A DNA stretch of 64,000 nucleotides, taken from Bdellovibrio bacteriovorus (GTDB taxonomy: Bacteria > Bdellovibrionota > Bdellovibrionia > Bdellovibrionales > Bdellovibrionaceae). This document shows positions 36,180 to 43,645 of the stretch, piece after piece (within the stretch, counting starts at the first letter, position 1; the number at the start of each line of letters is the position of its first letter). The stretch spans positions 248,001-312,000 of the forward strand of contig NZ_LUKF01000019.1 of NCBI RefSeq assembly GCF_001592755.1, given 5' to 3'. Under the pieces are notes generated by a model. It did not search any database. It was not told the DNA's origin and was given only the letters and a program-made list of their open reading frames with translations. Position numbers and translations under genes: made by a program.

Positions 36180-36683
36180 TTATTTCGGTTCTTTAGCTAC
36201 GTTATTAGCGCTGACAGGCAGATCTGAGGCATGGGCCCCAAAGACGGAGTTTGCATAAGCCGTCATAAGTTCAGCCACTTCTTCAGGGCTTAATTTGCCA
36301 GCAACCTCATTAAAGGCTGCCTTTTTGTCCTGAACTTTTGTGAGGTAACCTACAAAGTAATCAGTCACAGAAAGGTCTTTAGCTACTTCTAAATCGTATT
36401 GTTCTTCACGAAGACGGCGTTCTAGTTTTTCTACGCCCATGTCTGTCGAGGAAACGGCCTCTACAGCTGCCTTATTAGAAAGATTTGGATCCGTTCCTTG
36501 CGCCATCGCGCGAGAAGCTTTTTTAAGATCAATTTGTGCTTTTAAATTCATGACGTCAGCTTGAGCTAGCTGAACACGCTCTGTTTTCCATTCACGATAG
36601 CTCTTTACCTCTGCTCCCGCTTTCATAGCAAAAGCGGTCATAGACCAAAAGGCGATAAGAGGTAAAATTTTAAGAAAGCTCAT
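36180..36683 (-). CDS. Secreted helical protein of unknown function
   Basis: 167 residues from ATG 36683, with GGAGGAGCC just upstream (the frame is open four residues further). Signal peptide about 1-24 (cleavage after AGA). The mature chain is mostly helical and Ala/Glu/Lys-rich (MNLKAQIDLKKASRAMAQ, MGVEKLERRLREEQYDLEVAKDL) and contains no Cys. The C-terminus is predicted to be unstructured. No family recognised. It lies upstream of groES in the same direction with a 134-base gap. Confidence 0.75.
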   Translation of the reverse strand: MSFLKILPLIAFWSMTAFAMKAGAEVKSYREWKTERVQLAQADVMNLKAQIDLKKASRAMAQGTDPNLSNKAAVEAVSSTDMGVEKLERRLREEQYDLEVAKDLSVTDYFVGYLTKVQDKKAAFNEVAGKLSPEEVAELMTAYANSVFGAHASDLPVSANNVAKEPK

Positions 36684-36774
36684 TGGCTCCTCCAACAGAC
36701 GTCCACAATTCCAAGGAGGCTTATTACAAGGGTTGTGCCCAGGGAAACATGTCTCATTTGCAATATAAACGACC

Positions 36775-36794
36775 TGGGCCCCTTTGGGGGCCCA
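36775..36794. other. Perfect 8-bp hairpin downstream of the carbonic anhydrase gene
   Basis: tgggcccc (36775-36782), loop tttg, ggggccca (36787-36794). It lies 54 bases past the carbonic anhydrase stop on the minus strand. Without a T-run it is a weak terminator candidate. Confidence 0.4.
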
Positions 36795-36847
36795 AATGTG
36801 TTACTTTGAGACGAAATTGGCTTTACAGGAAAAACCTACATTTAAAT

Positions 36848-37615
36848 CTAGTGGCCGTGCTCTGCATGAGCGTGTTCATCGTGAGCTTTTTTATCCGCTT
36901 TTTTTGGTTCGTCAACGCTTGCAGGAATACGCATTTGCAGAGTCGGCTCCGTCTTAAACGCTACATGGCCTGACTCTAAATCATAGAGTGAAGACACAAT
37001 TCGAAGGTCACCACTTTCTACTTTTTTGCGAATCATTTCTGAGCGAGTGACAAGATCTTTCGCAACGCCCTCGGTATTCGCCCAAGACTCTGTTTCAAAA
37101 TTCTTGCTGGGCTTTTTATCTTTGAATTGAGAAATGCGTGGTTGAATGTCCTTCACTAAACCATCAAGCGCCGGCGTACCTAAGCTTGATCCATTCAAAG
37201 TGCTATGAGCAGCTTTCACAGCTCCACAAGAGGTGTGGCCCATAACTACCAAGAGCTTTGATCCCAAATGTTCAACGGCGTATTCAATACTTCCGATAGC
37301 ATTATCTCCAAGAGCTTCACCAGCGGTTCTGACGACAAAGATCTCTCCCAATTTTTGGTCAAAGACGACTTCAGGAGGAACACGCGAATCACTGCAACTT
37401 AGGACAATAGCATGAGGTTTCTGCCCCGTACTTAAACGATGCACATCACCTTGTGATTGACCATCGCTGCGAAGCTTTGCGCCTGTAAAACGGCTGTTTC
37501 CATTTTGCAGCCAACGCAAAGAAGTTTCTGCATCCACTCCGGCAGGAGCATGATCATTAGCGAATAACGAGAGCGAAAACGCTGAGACAACTAGAAACGA
37601 AAAGATAGCTTTCAT
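36848..37615 (-). CDS. Periplasmic beta-class carbonic anhydrase with His-rich tail
   Basis: 255 residues. Signal peptide about 1-19 (cleavage after LFA). Zinc ligands and active-site residues: Cys and Asp-Arg in VLSCSDSRVPPE, His and Cys in MGHTSCGAVKA. NAIGSIEYAVEHLG is a family block. It interconverts CO2 and bicarbonate. The last 19 residues (KKADKKAHDEHAHAEHGH) are a His/Asp/Glu metal-binding-like tail not part of the fold. A periplasmic location is unusual but known for some beta carbonic anhydrases. Confidence 0.92.
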   Translation of the reverse strand: MKAIFSFLVVSAFSLSLFANDHAPAGVDAETSLRWLQNGNSRFTGAKLRSDGQSQGDVHRLSTGQKPHAIVLSCSDSRVPPEVVFDQKLGEIFVVRTAGEALGDNAIGSIEYAVEHLGSKLLVVMGHTSCGAVKAAHSTLNGSSLGTPALDGLVKDIQPRISQFKDKKPSKNFETESWANTEGVAKDLVTRSEMIRKKVESGDLRIVSSLYDLESGHVAFKTEPTLQMRIPASVDEPKKADKKAHDEHAHAEHGH

Positions 37616-37804
37616 TGGGAAAGTCCCTTGGTAAGAAGTTACTTTCTTTTCGGGAGTAGCAAGCCAGAAGTTAAGCTTTGTTTAGTGAAAGTGAATACAC
37701 TCTGATCGTAATCAAGATTTTGGGGATTTCTTGTTCGATCTTCAAGTTTTAGTAACATTTGGAAGCGGGTTGCGTGTTTCAAATTGTCTGAATAGTATAC
37801 TTGT

Positions 37805-38557
37805 ATGAATCTTTCAGAAGAGCAGAAAAAAATATTTCAAGAAACCGGGATTCTTCATCTCAAAAAAGCTCTTCGTCCGAATGATGTCTCGATTGTGCAA
37901 CAAGCAATTCTTTCAGAACTTGAAAGATTAAAACTTAAAGTCGGCAGCAAACTTTCTTCTTCTAAGATCAATGACCTTCCTCTTTTTCAGCAAACCGGCA
38001 GGCTGGGCCAGATGGTGAAGGTGGAGTCCCAACTTACCACCTTGTTTCGTCATGACGTTATTGTGGCTGCGGTCCGCTCGTTAGTGTCGAATAACTCTCC
38101 AGCTCTTTCGATTCACCCCCAACTTTTACTGTCTTTTCCACATAAAGCAGAATGGTCTTTAGCGAAATTGAATTGGCACCTCGACATCACCGTACCCAAA
38201 CAAAATGTTTTAGTCGGTGTTCAGGCGTTTGTTCTTATTGACGATGTTCAGACTCGTGGTGGCGCGACACTCGCGATTGCAGGCTCTCATCAGCTTCACT
38301 ACTTACCGCAAGCTCAGGGAGGGAATGCCCACAAATTGCTGAGGGACGATCCGCTATTTACTCAGCTTTACAGTGGTGATTCCGTTGATGCAGAAAAGTT
38401 AGCGAAGCCACACAATATTCATGGAGTCGATGTCTTGGTCATTGAAATGGCGGGAAAAGCCGGCGACGTCTTTTTTATGGATATGAGAGTACTCCATGCT
38501 CCGTCGGTCAACGCGACAAAGAAGATCCGCATGATGGCTACGAATAGATTTATTTAA
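37805..38557 (+). CDS. PhyH-family Fe(II)/2-oxoglutarate dioxygenase
   Basis: 250 residues. Iron ligands His and Asp in NWHLDIT (about 121-123) and a distal His in RVLHAPSVN, with Arg in KKIRMMATNRF as the 2-oxoglutarate clamp. The central GVQAFVLIDDV and GGATLAIAGSHQLH are typical of phytanoyl-CoA dioxygenase-like enzymes, which hydroxylate varied small molecules. The substrate is unknown. A TATACT box (37796-37801) sits just before the ATG with no Shine-Dalgarno sequence, so the message may be nearly leaderless. Confidence 0.85.
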   Translation: MNLSEEQKKIFQETGILHLKKALRPNDVSIVQQAILSELERLKLKVGSKLSSSKINDLPLFQQTGRLGQMVKVESQLTTLFRHDVIVAAVRSLVSNNSPALSIHPQLLLSFPHKAEWSLAKLNWHLDITVPKQNVLVGVQAFVLIDDVQTRGGATLAIAGSHQLHYLPQAQGGNAHKLLRDDPLFTQLYSGDSVDAEKLAKPHNIHGVDVLVIEMAGKAGDVFFMDMRVLHAPSVNATKKIRMMATNRFI

Positions 38558-38572
38558 GGTGCTGAAAATAAA

Positions 38573-38601
38573 AAAACCAAGCCTTGTGGACTTGGTTTTC
38601 T
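38573..38601 (+). terminator. Terminator after the dioxygenase gene
   Basis: aaaaccaag (38573-38581) pairs with cttggtttt (38591-38599), followed by CTT. Confidence 0.75.
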
Positions 38602-38625
38602 TAATCACATTTATTGAAAAATAAA

Positions 38626-38701
38626 TGGCTCAGAAGGAGGGACTCGAACCCCCGACCCAGCGGTTAACAGCCGCTTGCTCTACCGACTGAGCTACTTCTG
38701 A
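38626..38701 (-). tRNA. tRNA-Asn (GUU anticodon)
   Basis: A 76-base cloverleaf on the minus strand. Acceptor TCAGAAG pairs with CTTCTGA, discriminator G and encoded CCA. Anticodon loop CTGTTAA gives GUU, so it reads Asn codons AAC/AAU. The T-loop TTCGAGT is standard. Confidence 0.97.
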
Positions 38702-38759
38702 ACTCGGTGAAGAACTATAATTAGGGCTTTGGGCGTTTCTTGTCAAACAGAAATCGCGG

Positions 38760-39212
38760 TTACGGAGCCTCCAGCCGCTCCAAAGCCTTGGTCAGCATCG
38801 GCGAACTAAAAGGCATCCCTTGGGCTCTAAAAACCGGTATTTTTTCGTTCTGTTCCAGGGTTTTCGACTCTCCAGATGAAGTTAAAGCCACTAGGCGCTT
38901 TTTATAAGCCGCTTCTTCGATACCTTCGCTAGTGAAACCGCCCAGCATAATTTCGCAAACGCTGCTGATTTCTGAAGAACTTGTAAGAGTCTTTTTTAGC
39001 TCCCCCGACAACGAATAAATCTCAACTTTAGAGGTTTCGGGCGGGCACCAGTTCATCGGGCGATAGTCGCTCCCGATCAACATACCCAAAGCACTTTGTG
39101 GGTCAGAAAGTTTTTGTTTGAACTCGCGGGTTTGCAAAGCGCGGATCGCATAAAGGACAACGCCCAAAGAAACGATCATCATGGCGATTTTAAAATAGAA
39201 AGAAATCTTCAT
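38760..39212 (-). CDS. Membrane-anchored protein of unknown function
   Basis: 150 residues. A single N-terminal helix (about 5-23) anchors a small domain outside the cytoplasm. Two Cys (NWCPPE and SVCEIM) may bond. No family recognised. It lies between the tRNA-Asn and tRNA-Arg genes on the same strand. Confidence 0.7.
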   Translation of the reverse strand: MKISFYFKIAMMIVSLGVVLYAIRALQTREFKQKLSDPQSALGMLIGSDYRPMNWCPPETSKVEIYSLSGELKKTLTSSSEISSVCEIMLGGFTSEGIEEAAYKKRLVALTSSGESKTLEQNEKIPVFRAQGMPFSSPMLTKALERLEAP

Positions 39213-39279
39213 GACGCTACGTTAACTCGGCGAGTTGAAAACGGTCTAGTTATAACGTGAAGTTTAATAAGGAAAAAAA

Positions 39280-39356
39280 TGGTGCACTCGAGAGGATTCG
39301 AACCTCTGACCACATGATTCGTAGTCATGTACTCTATCCAGCTGAGCTACGAGTGC
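39280..39356 (-). tRNA. tRNA-Arg (ACG anticodon)
   Basis: A 77-base cloverleaf. Acceptor GCACTCG pairs with CGAGTGC, discriminator A and encoded CCA. Anticodon loop CTACGAA, ACG (normally deaminated to ICG). D-arm GTAGCTCAGCTGGATAGAG and T-loop TTCGAAT are canonical. Confidence 0.97.
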
Positions 39357-39500
39357 ACTGTGAAAGAGAAGTATAGATAGACTGCGGCCAGGGAAAAATC
39401 AAGCATTCTTGCTAAATTTACAAAAAGAATAAGGCCAAATCCTTGATTAAAGGGGCTCGCTATGGCAGTTTGGTTTCTCAGTCGAATTAAAACCGACCGC

Positions 39501-39593
39501 GGAAAGGTGGGTGAGTGGCTGAAACCAAGCGTTTGCTAAACGCTCGTACACTCAAAAGGTGTACCGCGGGTTCAAATCCCGCCCTTTCCGCCA
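39501..39593 (+). tRNA. tRNA-Ser (GCU anticodon)
   Basis: A 93-base class II tRNA with a long variable arm. GGAAAGG pairs with CCTTTCC, discriminator G, encoded CCA. Anticodon loop TTGCTAA gives GCU (codons AGC/AGU). A T-run follows directly. Its 3' 22 bases are also the antisense end of the kinase-GNAT gene. Confidence 0.97.
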
Positions 39594-40816
39594 TTTTTTA
39601 TCTTTTTCGTAAATCGTACCGCACCAATATAATCGTTTCCTGGCGACTGAATCCAATCGTGTTTTTGATAAAACCGAATAGCTCTTTCGTTGCTTTCGGT
39701 AACATTCAGAGTCGCCATTTCAAGGTTATTATCTATAAAAAACTTTAAGGCTGATCTTTCCAAAATTTCAGCCCCACCCTTGCCACGATGTCCGGGAGAG
39801 AGAAAAATCGAACTTATCATGCCGAGGCCACTATCCTTAATGGTAGCTTCACAGATTCCGACAAGATCGGATCCGAACCTTAAATGGACAAGATGCATTT
39901 TTTTACCCAACCAGTTCTTCAATCTTTCATAATACTTTATCCCCCATGGGCCTACAAACGCTTCAAAATCTGCAGTGGACCGATTGCTCTCTAGAAAAAT
40001 AGCTCTCATGCATTCAAGATAGAACTCGAAGTTAGAATTCAAATCGTAAGGTTCGCTGCTTAATATGGAATCAAGAGAAGAACCAGCGAGAAAATTAATA
40101 GCCTGATTTGCACTTTTAAAACGATAAAGTGCAGAGGGTTCTGTCGCGACTGAAATGAATTTTAAAAGATGAGGATCGTATCTTTTAGATTCAGGTATTT
40201 TCTCAAAGTCCCGACCTGCCATTTGATACTTTTTTAAAAAATCTATTCCAAACAGAAGCTGAAATGCTAGTACGCCTATAGAATAAATATCTAACTGAGG
40301 ACTTATGGTCATATCAGGGGGAGTATGTTGTGACAGACTACTTATTCTGTGAGGAGCAAAAGTTCCCATCCGCACAGATTTTCCAAAATCTGCAAGGAAT
40401 ACATGCAGACCATCCTCTTCATAAACTCGCACATTTTCTAATTTTACGTCGCCGTGAATATAACCAGCATTGTGTATTGAACTTAGAGACTTCAGAAGCG
40501 GAAGTAGAATCTCTGACACTAACTTCGCTTGGGTTATCTTGCCGATATAATCAAAAAGATCCTCTTTGATAAACGGAAATACGAGAAAATTTTGTCCTAA
40601 AATATCTTTCGTGCCTAGTAGGGGCATCACATTTTTAATACCACTAAGGGCCTGGTATGCAGTTGCTTCTCGATTTATGTGCTCATTGGAAATCGGATCC
40701 GGTCGAGATGATTTCAAAAAAAACTTCCCATCAAGATTTTCTGCTATATGACCTATAGATAAGCGGTAAACATTTACCGGCGAAATCTCGGTGAACTCAA
40801 AATTCTTTTTAAGCAT
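39572..40816 (-). CDS. Protein kinase-GNAT acetyltransferase fusion
   Basis: 414 residues from ATG 40816 (GGAG seven bases upstream), eight bases inside the preceding HExxH gene. The N-terminal eukaryotic-type kinase has Lys35 in KFFLKSS, catalytic loop HGDVKLEN (122-129, Asp123), ADFG (142-145) and a DIYSIGVLAFQLLFG helix. The C-terminal GNAT domain (about 265-400) has the CoA loop LSPGHRGKGGAEIL and TESNERAIRFYQKHDW. Both look catalytically complete. It is the last gene of the cassette with the HExxH protein and repeat peptide. The end GGKGGI is encoded by the antisense of tRNA-Ser, suggesting the cassette was inserted next to that tRNA. Likely peptide modification, but substrates are unproven. 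Confidence 0.85.
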   Translation of the reverse strand: MLKKNFEFTEISPVNVYRLSIGHIAENLDGKFFLKSSRPDPISNEHINREATAYQALSGIKNVMPLLGTKDILGQNFLVFPFIKEDLFDYIGKITQAKLVSEILLPLLKSLSSIHNAGYIHGDVKLENVRVYEEDGLHVFLADFGKSVRMGTFAPHRISSLSQHTPPDMTISPQLDIYSIGVLAFQLLFGIDFLKKYQMAGRDFEKIPESKRYDPHLLKFISVATEPSALYRFKSANQAINFLAGSSLDSILSSEPYDLNSNFEFYLECMRAIFLESNRSTADFEAFVGPWGIKYYERLKNWLGKKMHLVHLRFGSDLVGICEATIKDSGLGMISSIFLSPGHRGKGGAEILERSALKFFIDNNLEMATLNVTESNERAIRFYQKHDWIQSPGNDYIGAVRFTKKIKNGGKGGI

Positions 40817-41720
40817 AAACAACTCCGGTAAAGTCGAAGATAAGATCCGAAAGAGAAGCCGTTTTTAGTTTCAAAATCAATGTTCTCGCAGCTTCAGGAG
40901 ACATGGCACATGGAATATCTCGAGAGTTGTTTAAGACATTTTCTTGCGCAAAAGATCGATGCTTAATAAGGGTGTCACTTGATATTAGATCGTAGACTTC
41001 CGCATACTCTTTTTCAGCCAAAAAAACTGAGCGAAATTTATCGGCAAAACTGTTAATTGAGCCGATACTGAGGCAATACTTAATAAAGATATTAGCGTCA
41101 CTCTTCTTGCTCGGAACCCGACAAAGCTCTTCAAAGCAATAGGTCATTCCAGTGCGAATTAAATCGTAAGCCAAAATTAAATCCATTGATATACAAAACC
41201 ATTCAATCAAAATAATTAATTCGTGCATTTCCCTGTCTTCGATTTGAATATTTGAATACGCATCTTTGAAATAAAGGTGCGTATTCTCATGATTAAAAGT
41301 GTAAAAAGGAATTCGAATTTGCCCATCTAAGGATGAATAAAACTTCCTTCCCAATGTAACTGTACTATTCCAAGGGCAAAATTCACCAAAATCATCTTGA
41401 ACAAAATGATACAACGTTTTGCCTGCGGAAGCCTCGTTGTTAATCGCTCTATAGTAAGGGGAGTTGTACATAAGACTCGCGTGCCCCGAGACCCAAAAAT
41501 TTTTCTGAATTAATGTGTTTCGGCTAGCCTCCCGCAAAAAATTTAGAGCATCACATTCCTGCGTTGTCAGGGTATCTGTAGGTCTAAAAAAAGTTTCCAC
41601 CGAAAGATTTTTAATTTTTTCAAGACCGTCTAGCCAAATGGAGGTGCCTATGGGATGCTTTAAAGCATTCTTGGAATCAGACATCAAATTCAGCCAATCA
41701 TTAAAGATTTGAGCGTCCAT
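40809..41720 (-). CDS. HExxH-motif protein, putative peptide-modifying metalloenzyme
   Basis: 303 residues from ATG 41720 (AAGGAAG six bases upstream), 15 bases after the precursor gene stop. A clear HExxH (HENTH, residues 144-148) sits in YTFNHENTHLYF, and acidic residues that could be a third ligand follow (EDREMHE; CFEEL). No signal peptide, so it acts in the cytoplasm. It resembles the HExxH-motif peptide-modification proteins found beside RiPP precursors rather than secreted proteases. The reaction is unknown: hydroxylation and proteolysis are both possible. AT-rich, unlike its flanks. Confidence 0.7.
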   Translation of the reverse strand: MDAQIFNDWLNLMSDSKNALKHPIGTSIWLDGLEKIKNLSVETFFRPTDTLTTQECDALNFLREASRNTLIQKNFWVSGHASLMYNSPYYRAINNEASAGKTLYHFVQDDFGEFCPWNSTVTLGRKFYSSLDGQIRIPFYTFNHENTHLYFKDAYSNIQIEDREMHELIILIEWFCISMDLILAYDLIRTGMTYCFEELCRVPSKKSDANIFIKYCLSIGSINSFADKFRSVFLAEKEYAEVYDLISSDTLIKHRSFAQENVLNNSRDIPCAMSPEAARTLILKLKTASLSDLIFDFTGVVYA

Positions 41721-41735
41721 AGGCACTTCCTTTCC

Positions 41736-42092
41736 TTAAGTATTTCCGTATGGAACAAATCGCGTAGTTAATGCATCTACGAGATTCTTGTGCTCAATAC
41801 TTACTTCATCGTCTGTCTGTCCGTATGGTACGAAACGCGTTGCCGTTTTTTGAGCCTCTTTAGCAAGTGACTGTGCTTGAAAAGGATCTCTGAGCATTGA
41901 ATCAAGTTTTCGAATATTTAATACCGCTTTATTGTCATGGATTCGGACGGCGCCTTGACTAACCAAAATTGAAAGTTCAGACGCAGAAATACTCTGCAAA
42001 CGTCTTTCTGATACAATAACCTCATGCGCTGAGGCCATATGGCCATAAAGATTGGCTGTTAGTAAAAGTGCTAAAATTGTCTTTTTATTCAT
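41736..42092 (-). CDS. Secreted precursor peptide with two TRFVPYG repeats
   Basis: 118 residues from ATG 42092 (AGGAG eight bases upstream). Signal peptide about 1-22 (cleavage after ASA), a charged middle region (23-83), then two near-identical decapeptides ATRFVPYGQT (84-93) and TTRFVPYGNT (109-118, the extreme C-terminus), 25 residues apart. The DNA of the two copies differs at synonymous sites (CGT/CGA, TTC/TTT, GTA/GTT) while the peptide is kept, indicating selection on the protein. First gene of the cassette. Best read as a RiPP-type precursor with two cores. A small secreted protein with a duplicated interaction motif is the alternative. Confidence 0.75.
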   Translation of the reverse strand: MNKKTILALLLTANLYGHMASAHEVIVSERRLQSISASELSILVSQGAVRIHDNKAVLNIRKLDSMLRDPFQAQSLAKEAQKTATRFVPYGQTDDEVSIEHKNLVDALTTRFVPYGNT

Positions 42093-42132
42093 AAAGCTTC
42101 TCCTTGTATAAGCTGTTTGATGCTTGTACGAA

Positions 42133-42145
42133 GCACGGACCGTGC
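42133..42145. promoter_or_regulatory. Perfect palindrome gcacggaccgtgc upstream of the repeat-peptide gene
   Basis: Six-base arms gcacgg and ccgtgc around a single A, 41 bases upstream of the ATG. Candidate operator; the protein that would bind it is not encoded nearby. Confidence 0.4.
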
Positions 42146-42362
42146 CCGTCTTCAAATCAAAGGAAATGGGTTTCTGCGGCAATGTCAGCGATTTTGTCCA
42201 ACTTTAAGTACCCGGCGTCCGAAGATTAGGAATATTAGATTCGGCAGTTCATAAGTCGCTAGCTCAATGGGATAGTGGCCTTTCGTTCGCAGGACTATTG
42301 AATTCAAAGATCGTTAACTAGTTAGATTCCTAAAGAATTTTCAAAATTACCAATCCACTTCA

Positions 42363-42388
42363 TAATAGACGGCATTCAGATTATAAAT
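42363..42388 (+). promoter_or_regulatory. Sigma-70-like promoter giving a nearly leaderless slyX message
   Basis: TATAAA at 42382-42387 lies seven bases before the ATG at 42394, with a weak TTCATA 17 bases upstream. No Shine-Dalgarno sequence is present. Confidence 0.4.
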
Positions 42389-42393
42389 GACTC

Positions 42394-42603
42394 ATGGACG
42401 AAACACGCTTAATCGATATCGAAACAAAATTGGCTCACCAAGAAATGATCGTGGAAGAACTGAACCAGGTTCTTTACCAACAACAAAAGACCATCGACCA
42501 ACTTGAAAAGATGGTTCAGGGATTAACGGCGAAATTGAAAGAGCTGATGACGGATGAAAGCGGCCTTGAGATTCGTGGTCACGAAAAGCCGCCTCACTAC
42601 TAG
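42394..42603 (+). CDS. slyX: SlyX-family protein
   Basis: 69 residues. A single amphipathic coiled coil (LAHQEMIVEELNQVLYQQQK, then IDQLEKMVQGLTAKLKEL) and a C-terminus ending KPPHY match SlyX, a small protein of unknown function in proteobacteria. It has no visible ribosome site, and its promoter abuts the ATG. It converges on queF with a three-base gap. Confidence 0.88.
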   Translation: MDETRLIDIETKLAHQEMIVEELNQVLYQQQKTIDQLEKMVQGLTAKLKELMTDESGLEIRGHEKPPHY

Positions 42604-42606
42604 ATT

Positions 42607-43119
42607 CTAATAAAGCTTTGAAAGCTCCATGGAGTACTTGCCTGGAGCGTATTCGCTCAAGCGCTTCTTATACAAATCTTGGAAGAACTTATCTTTGACG
42701 GCATAACTTGCGTAAGGATAAATGGCGATGCCTCCGCGCGGAGTGAACTCCCCAACGACTTCGATATATTTCGGCTTCATGAGCGCTACAAGATCATCAC
42801 AAATTGTTTGCACACAGTCTTCGTGGAAATCACCGTGATTGCGGAAGCTGAAAAGATAAAGTTTTAACGACTTTGATTCGACCATCTTTTTGTCAGCGAT
42901 ATAGTTAACAAAAATTTTAGCGAAATCAGGTTGGCGAGTCTTCGGACACAAAGAAGTGAACTCGGTACAAACAAATGTTGTCCAAGCAATCTTGCCTGGA
43001 TTCTTATTGTCGAAAGCTTCTAAAATCTCCGGCGCATAGGTCTCGGGATATTGAGTTTGGTTTTCGCCTAATGCGAAGTTAGCTAATTCTTTTGCGTCTC
43101 TGCCGTTTTTCTTTTTCAT
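42607..43119 (-). CDS. queF: NADPH-dependent 7-cyano-7-deazaguanine reductase (QueF, short form)
   Basis: 170 residues, the unimodular YkvM-type length. It reduces preQ0 to preQ1 in queuosine synthesis. Nucleophile Cys58 in [13 protein letters not shown] motif ESKSLKLY (81-88), and NHGDFHEDC with its catalytic Asp and Glu. The gene is alone on its strand; the other queuosine genes are not in the window. Confidence 0.96.
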   Translation of the reverse strand: MKKKNGRDAKELANFALGENQTQYPETYAPEILEAFDNKNPGKIAWTTFVCTEFTSLCPKTRQPDFAKIFVNYIADKKMVESKSLKLYLFSFRNHGDFHEDCVQTICDDLVALMKPKYIEVVGEFTPRGGIAIYPYASYAVKDKFFQDLYKKRLSEYAPGKYSMELSKLY

Positions 43120-43159
43120 GGGCGCTCTTTTATTTCAATGAGTGATGAATAGCAATGCC

Positions 43160-43645
43160 TTACTTCTTTTTAGGCTTCTTCGAGGAGGATTTTTCAGCCT
43201 TCCGATCGCAGCTTTCCGCTTTTACGAGCTTCATTCCTGAATCCATATCCGGATGAAGAGGATCTGGGACTCTTTCTTTTATATCGTCCCTCATAAAACG
43301 GGCCGTATAAGGTTTGTCTTCTGAAGTAAGCTCTTTGATTTCTTCAGCCGTTTTTGTTGATTCAATTTTTCCACGATAATTTTTTGCAGGCTCGAACAGT
43401 TTCCCTTTAAGCGTGACGGCAGAGTCTTTGTACACACTTGCCACTTCTGCTAGGTCCGGAGCCAACGAAAATACCGTCTCACTCATGGAACCTTCATACA
43501 GCTTGAGGACGGAATTTCCATCCACTTGTTTGATGACGCCTTTGAATTCGTACTCGCCGCATTTGAATTTTTCGTCTGCGTTAGATATGCAAGACGTACT
43601 CAGAATCCACATCATCAACAGACTTTTCCACAGGTGTTTTTTCAT
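43160..43645 (-). CDS. Predicted lipoprotein of unknown function
   Basis: 161 residues. Lipoprotein-like signal ending LSTS-Cys19. Acidic/basic mature chain with a Lys/Ser-rich C-terminal tail (KAEKSSSKKPKKK) and two further Cys (FKCGEY and ESCDRK). No family recognised. Its ATG overlaps the stop of the caspase-like gene (ATGA), so it is the third gene of that operon and may be a partner of the protease. Confidence 0.75.
   Translation of the reverse strand: MKKHLWKSLLMMWILSTSCISNADEKFKCGEYEFKGVIKQVDGNSVLKLYEGSMSETVFSLAPDLAEVASVYKDSAVTLKGKLFEPAKNYRGKIESTKTAEEIKELTSEDKPYTARFMRDDIKERVPDPLHPDMDSGMKLVKAESCDRKAEKSSSKKPKKK

Larger units (their letters stand above)
42093..42393. other. 301-base gene-free region upstream of the peptide cassette and slyX
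   Basis: It contains a perfect 13-base palindrome (42133-42145) in the leader of the peptide gene, a slyX promoter at the right end and a stretch (about 42255-42285) faintly like a tRNA D-arm. No gene is supported. Confidence 0.6.

Noticed and set aside
36047-36180. Search for a CIRCE operator upstream of groES
   Set aside because: No TTAGCACTC-N9-GAGTGCTAA-like inverted repeat is present; only a sigma-70-like promoter was seen.
42255-42285. Stretch gctagctcaatgggatagtgg resembling a tRNA D-arm
   Set aside because: No matching acceptor, anticodon or T-arm follows, so it is at most a decayed fragment and possibly chance.
39594-42393. Second attachment site (copy of the tRNA-Ser 3' end) flanking the peptide cassette
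   Set aside because: No duplicate of the tRNA 3' end sequence was found on the far side, and no integrase gene is present.
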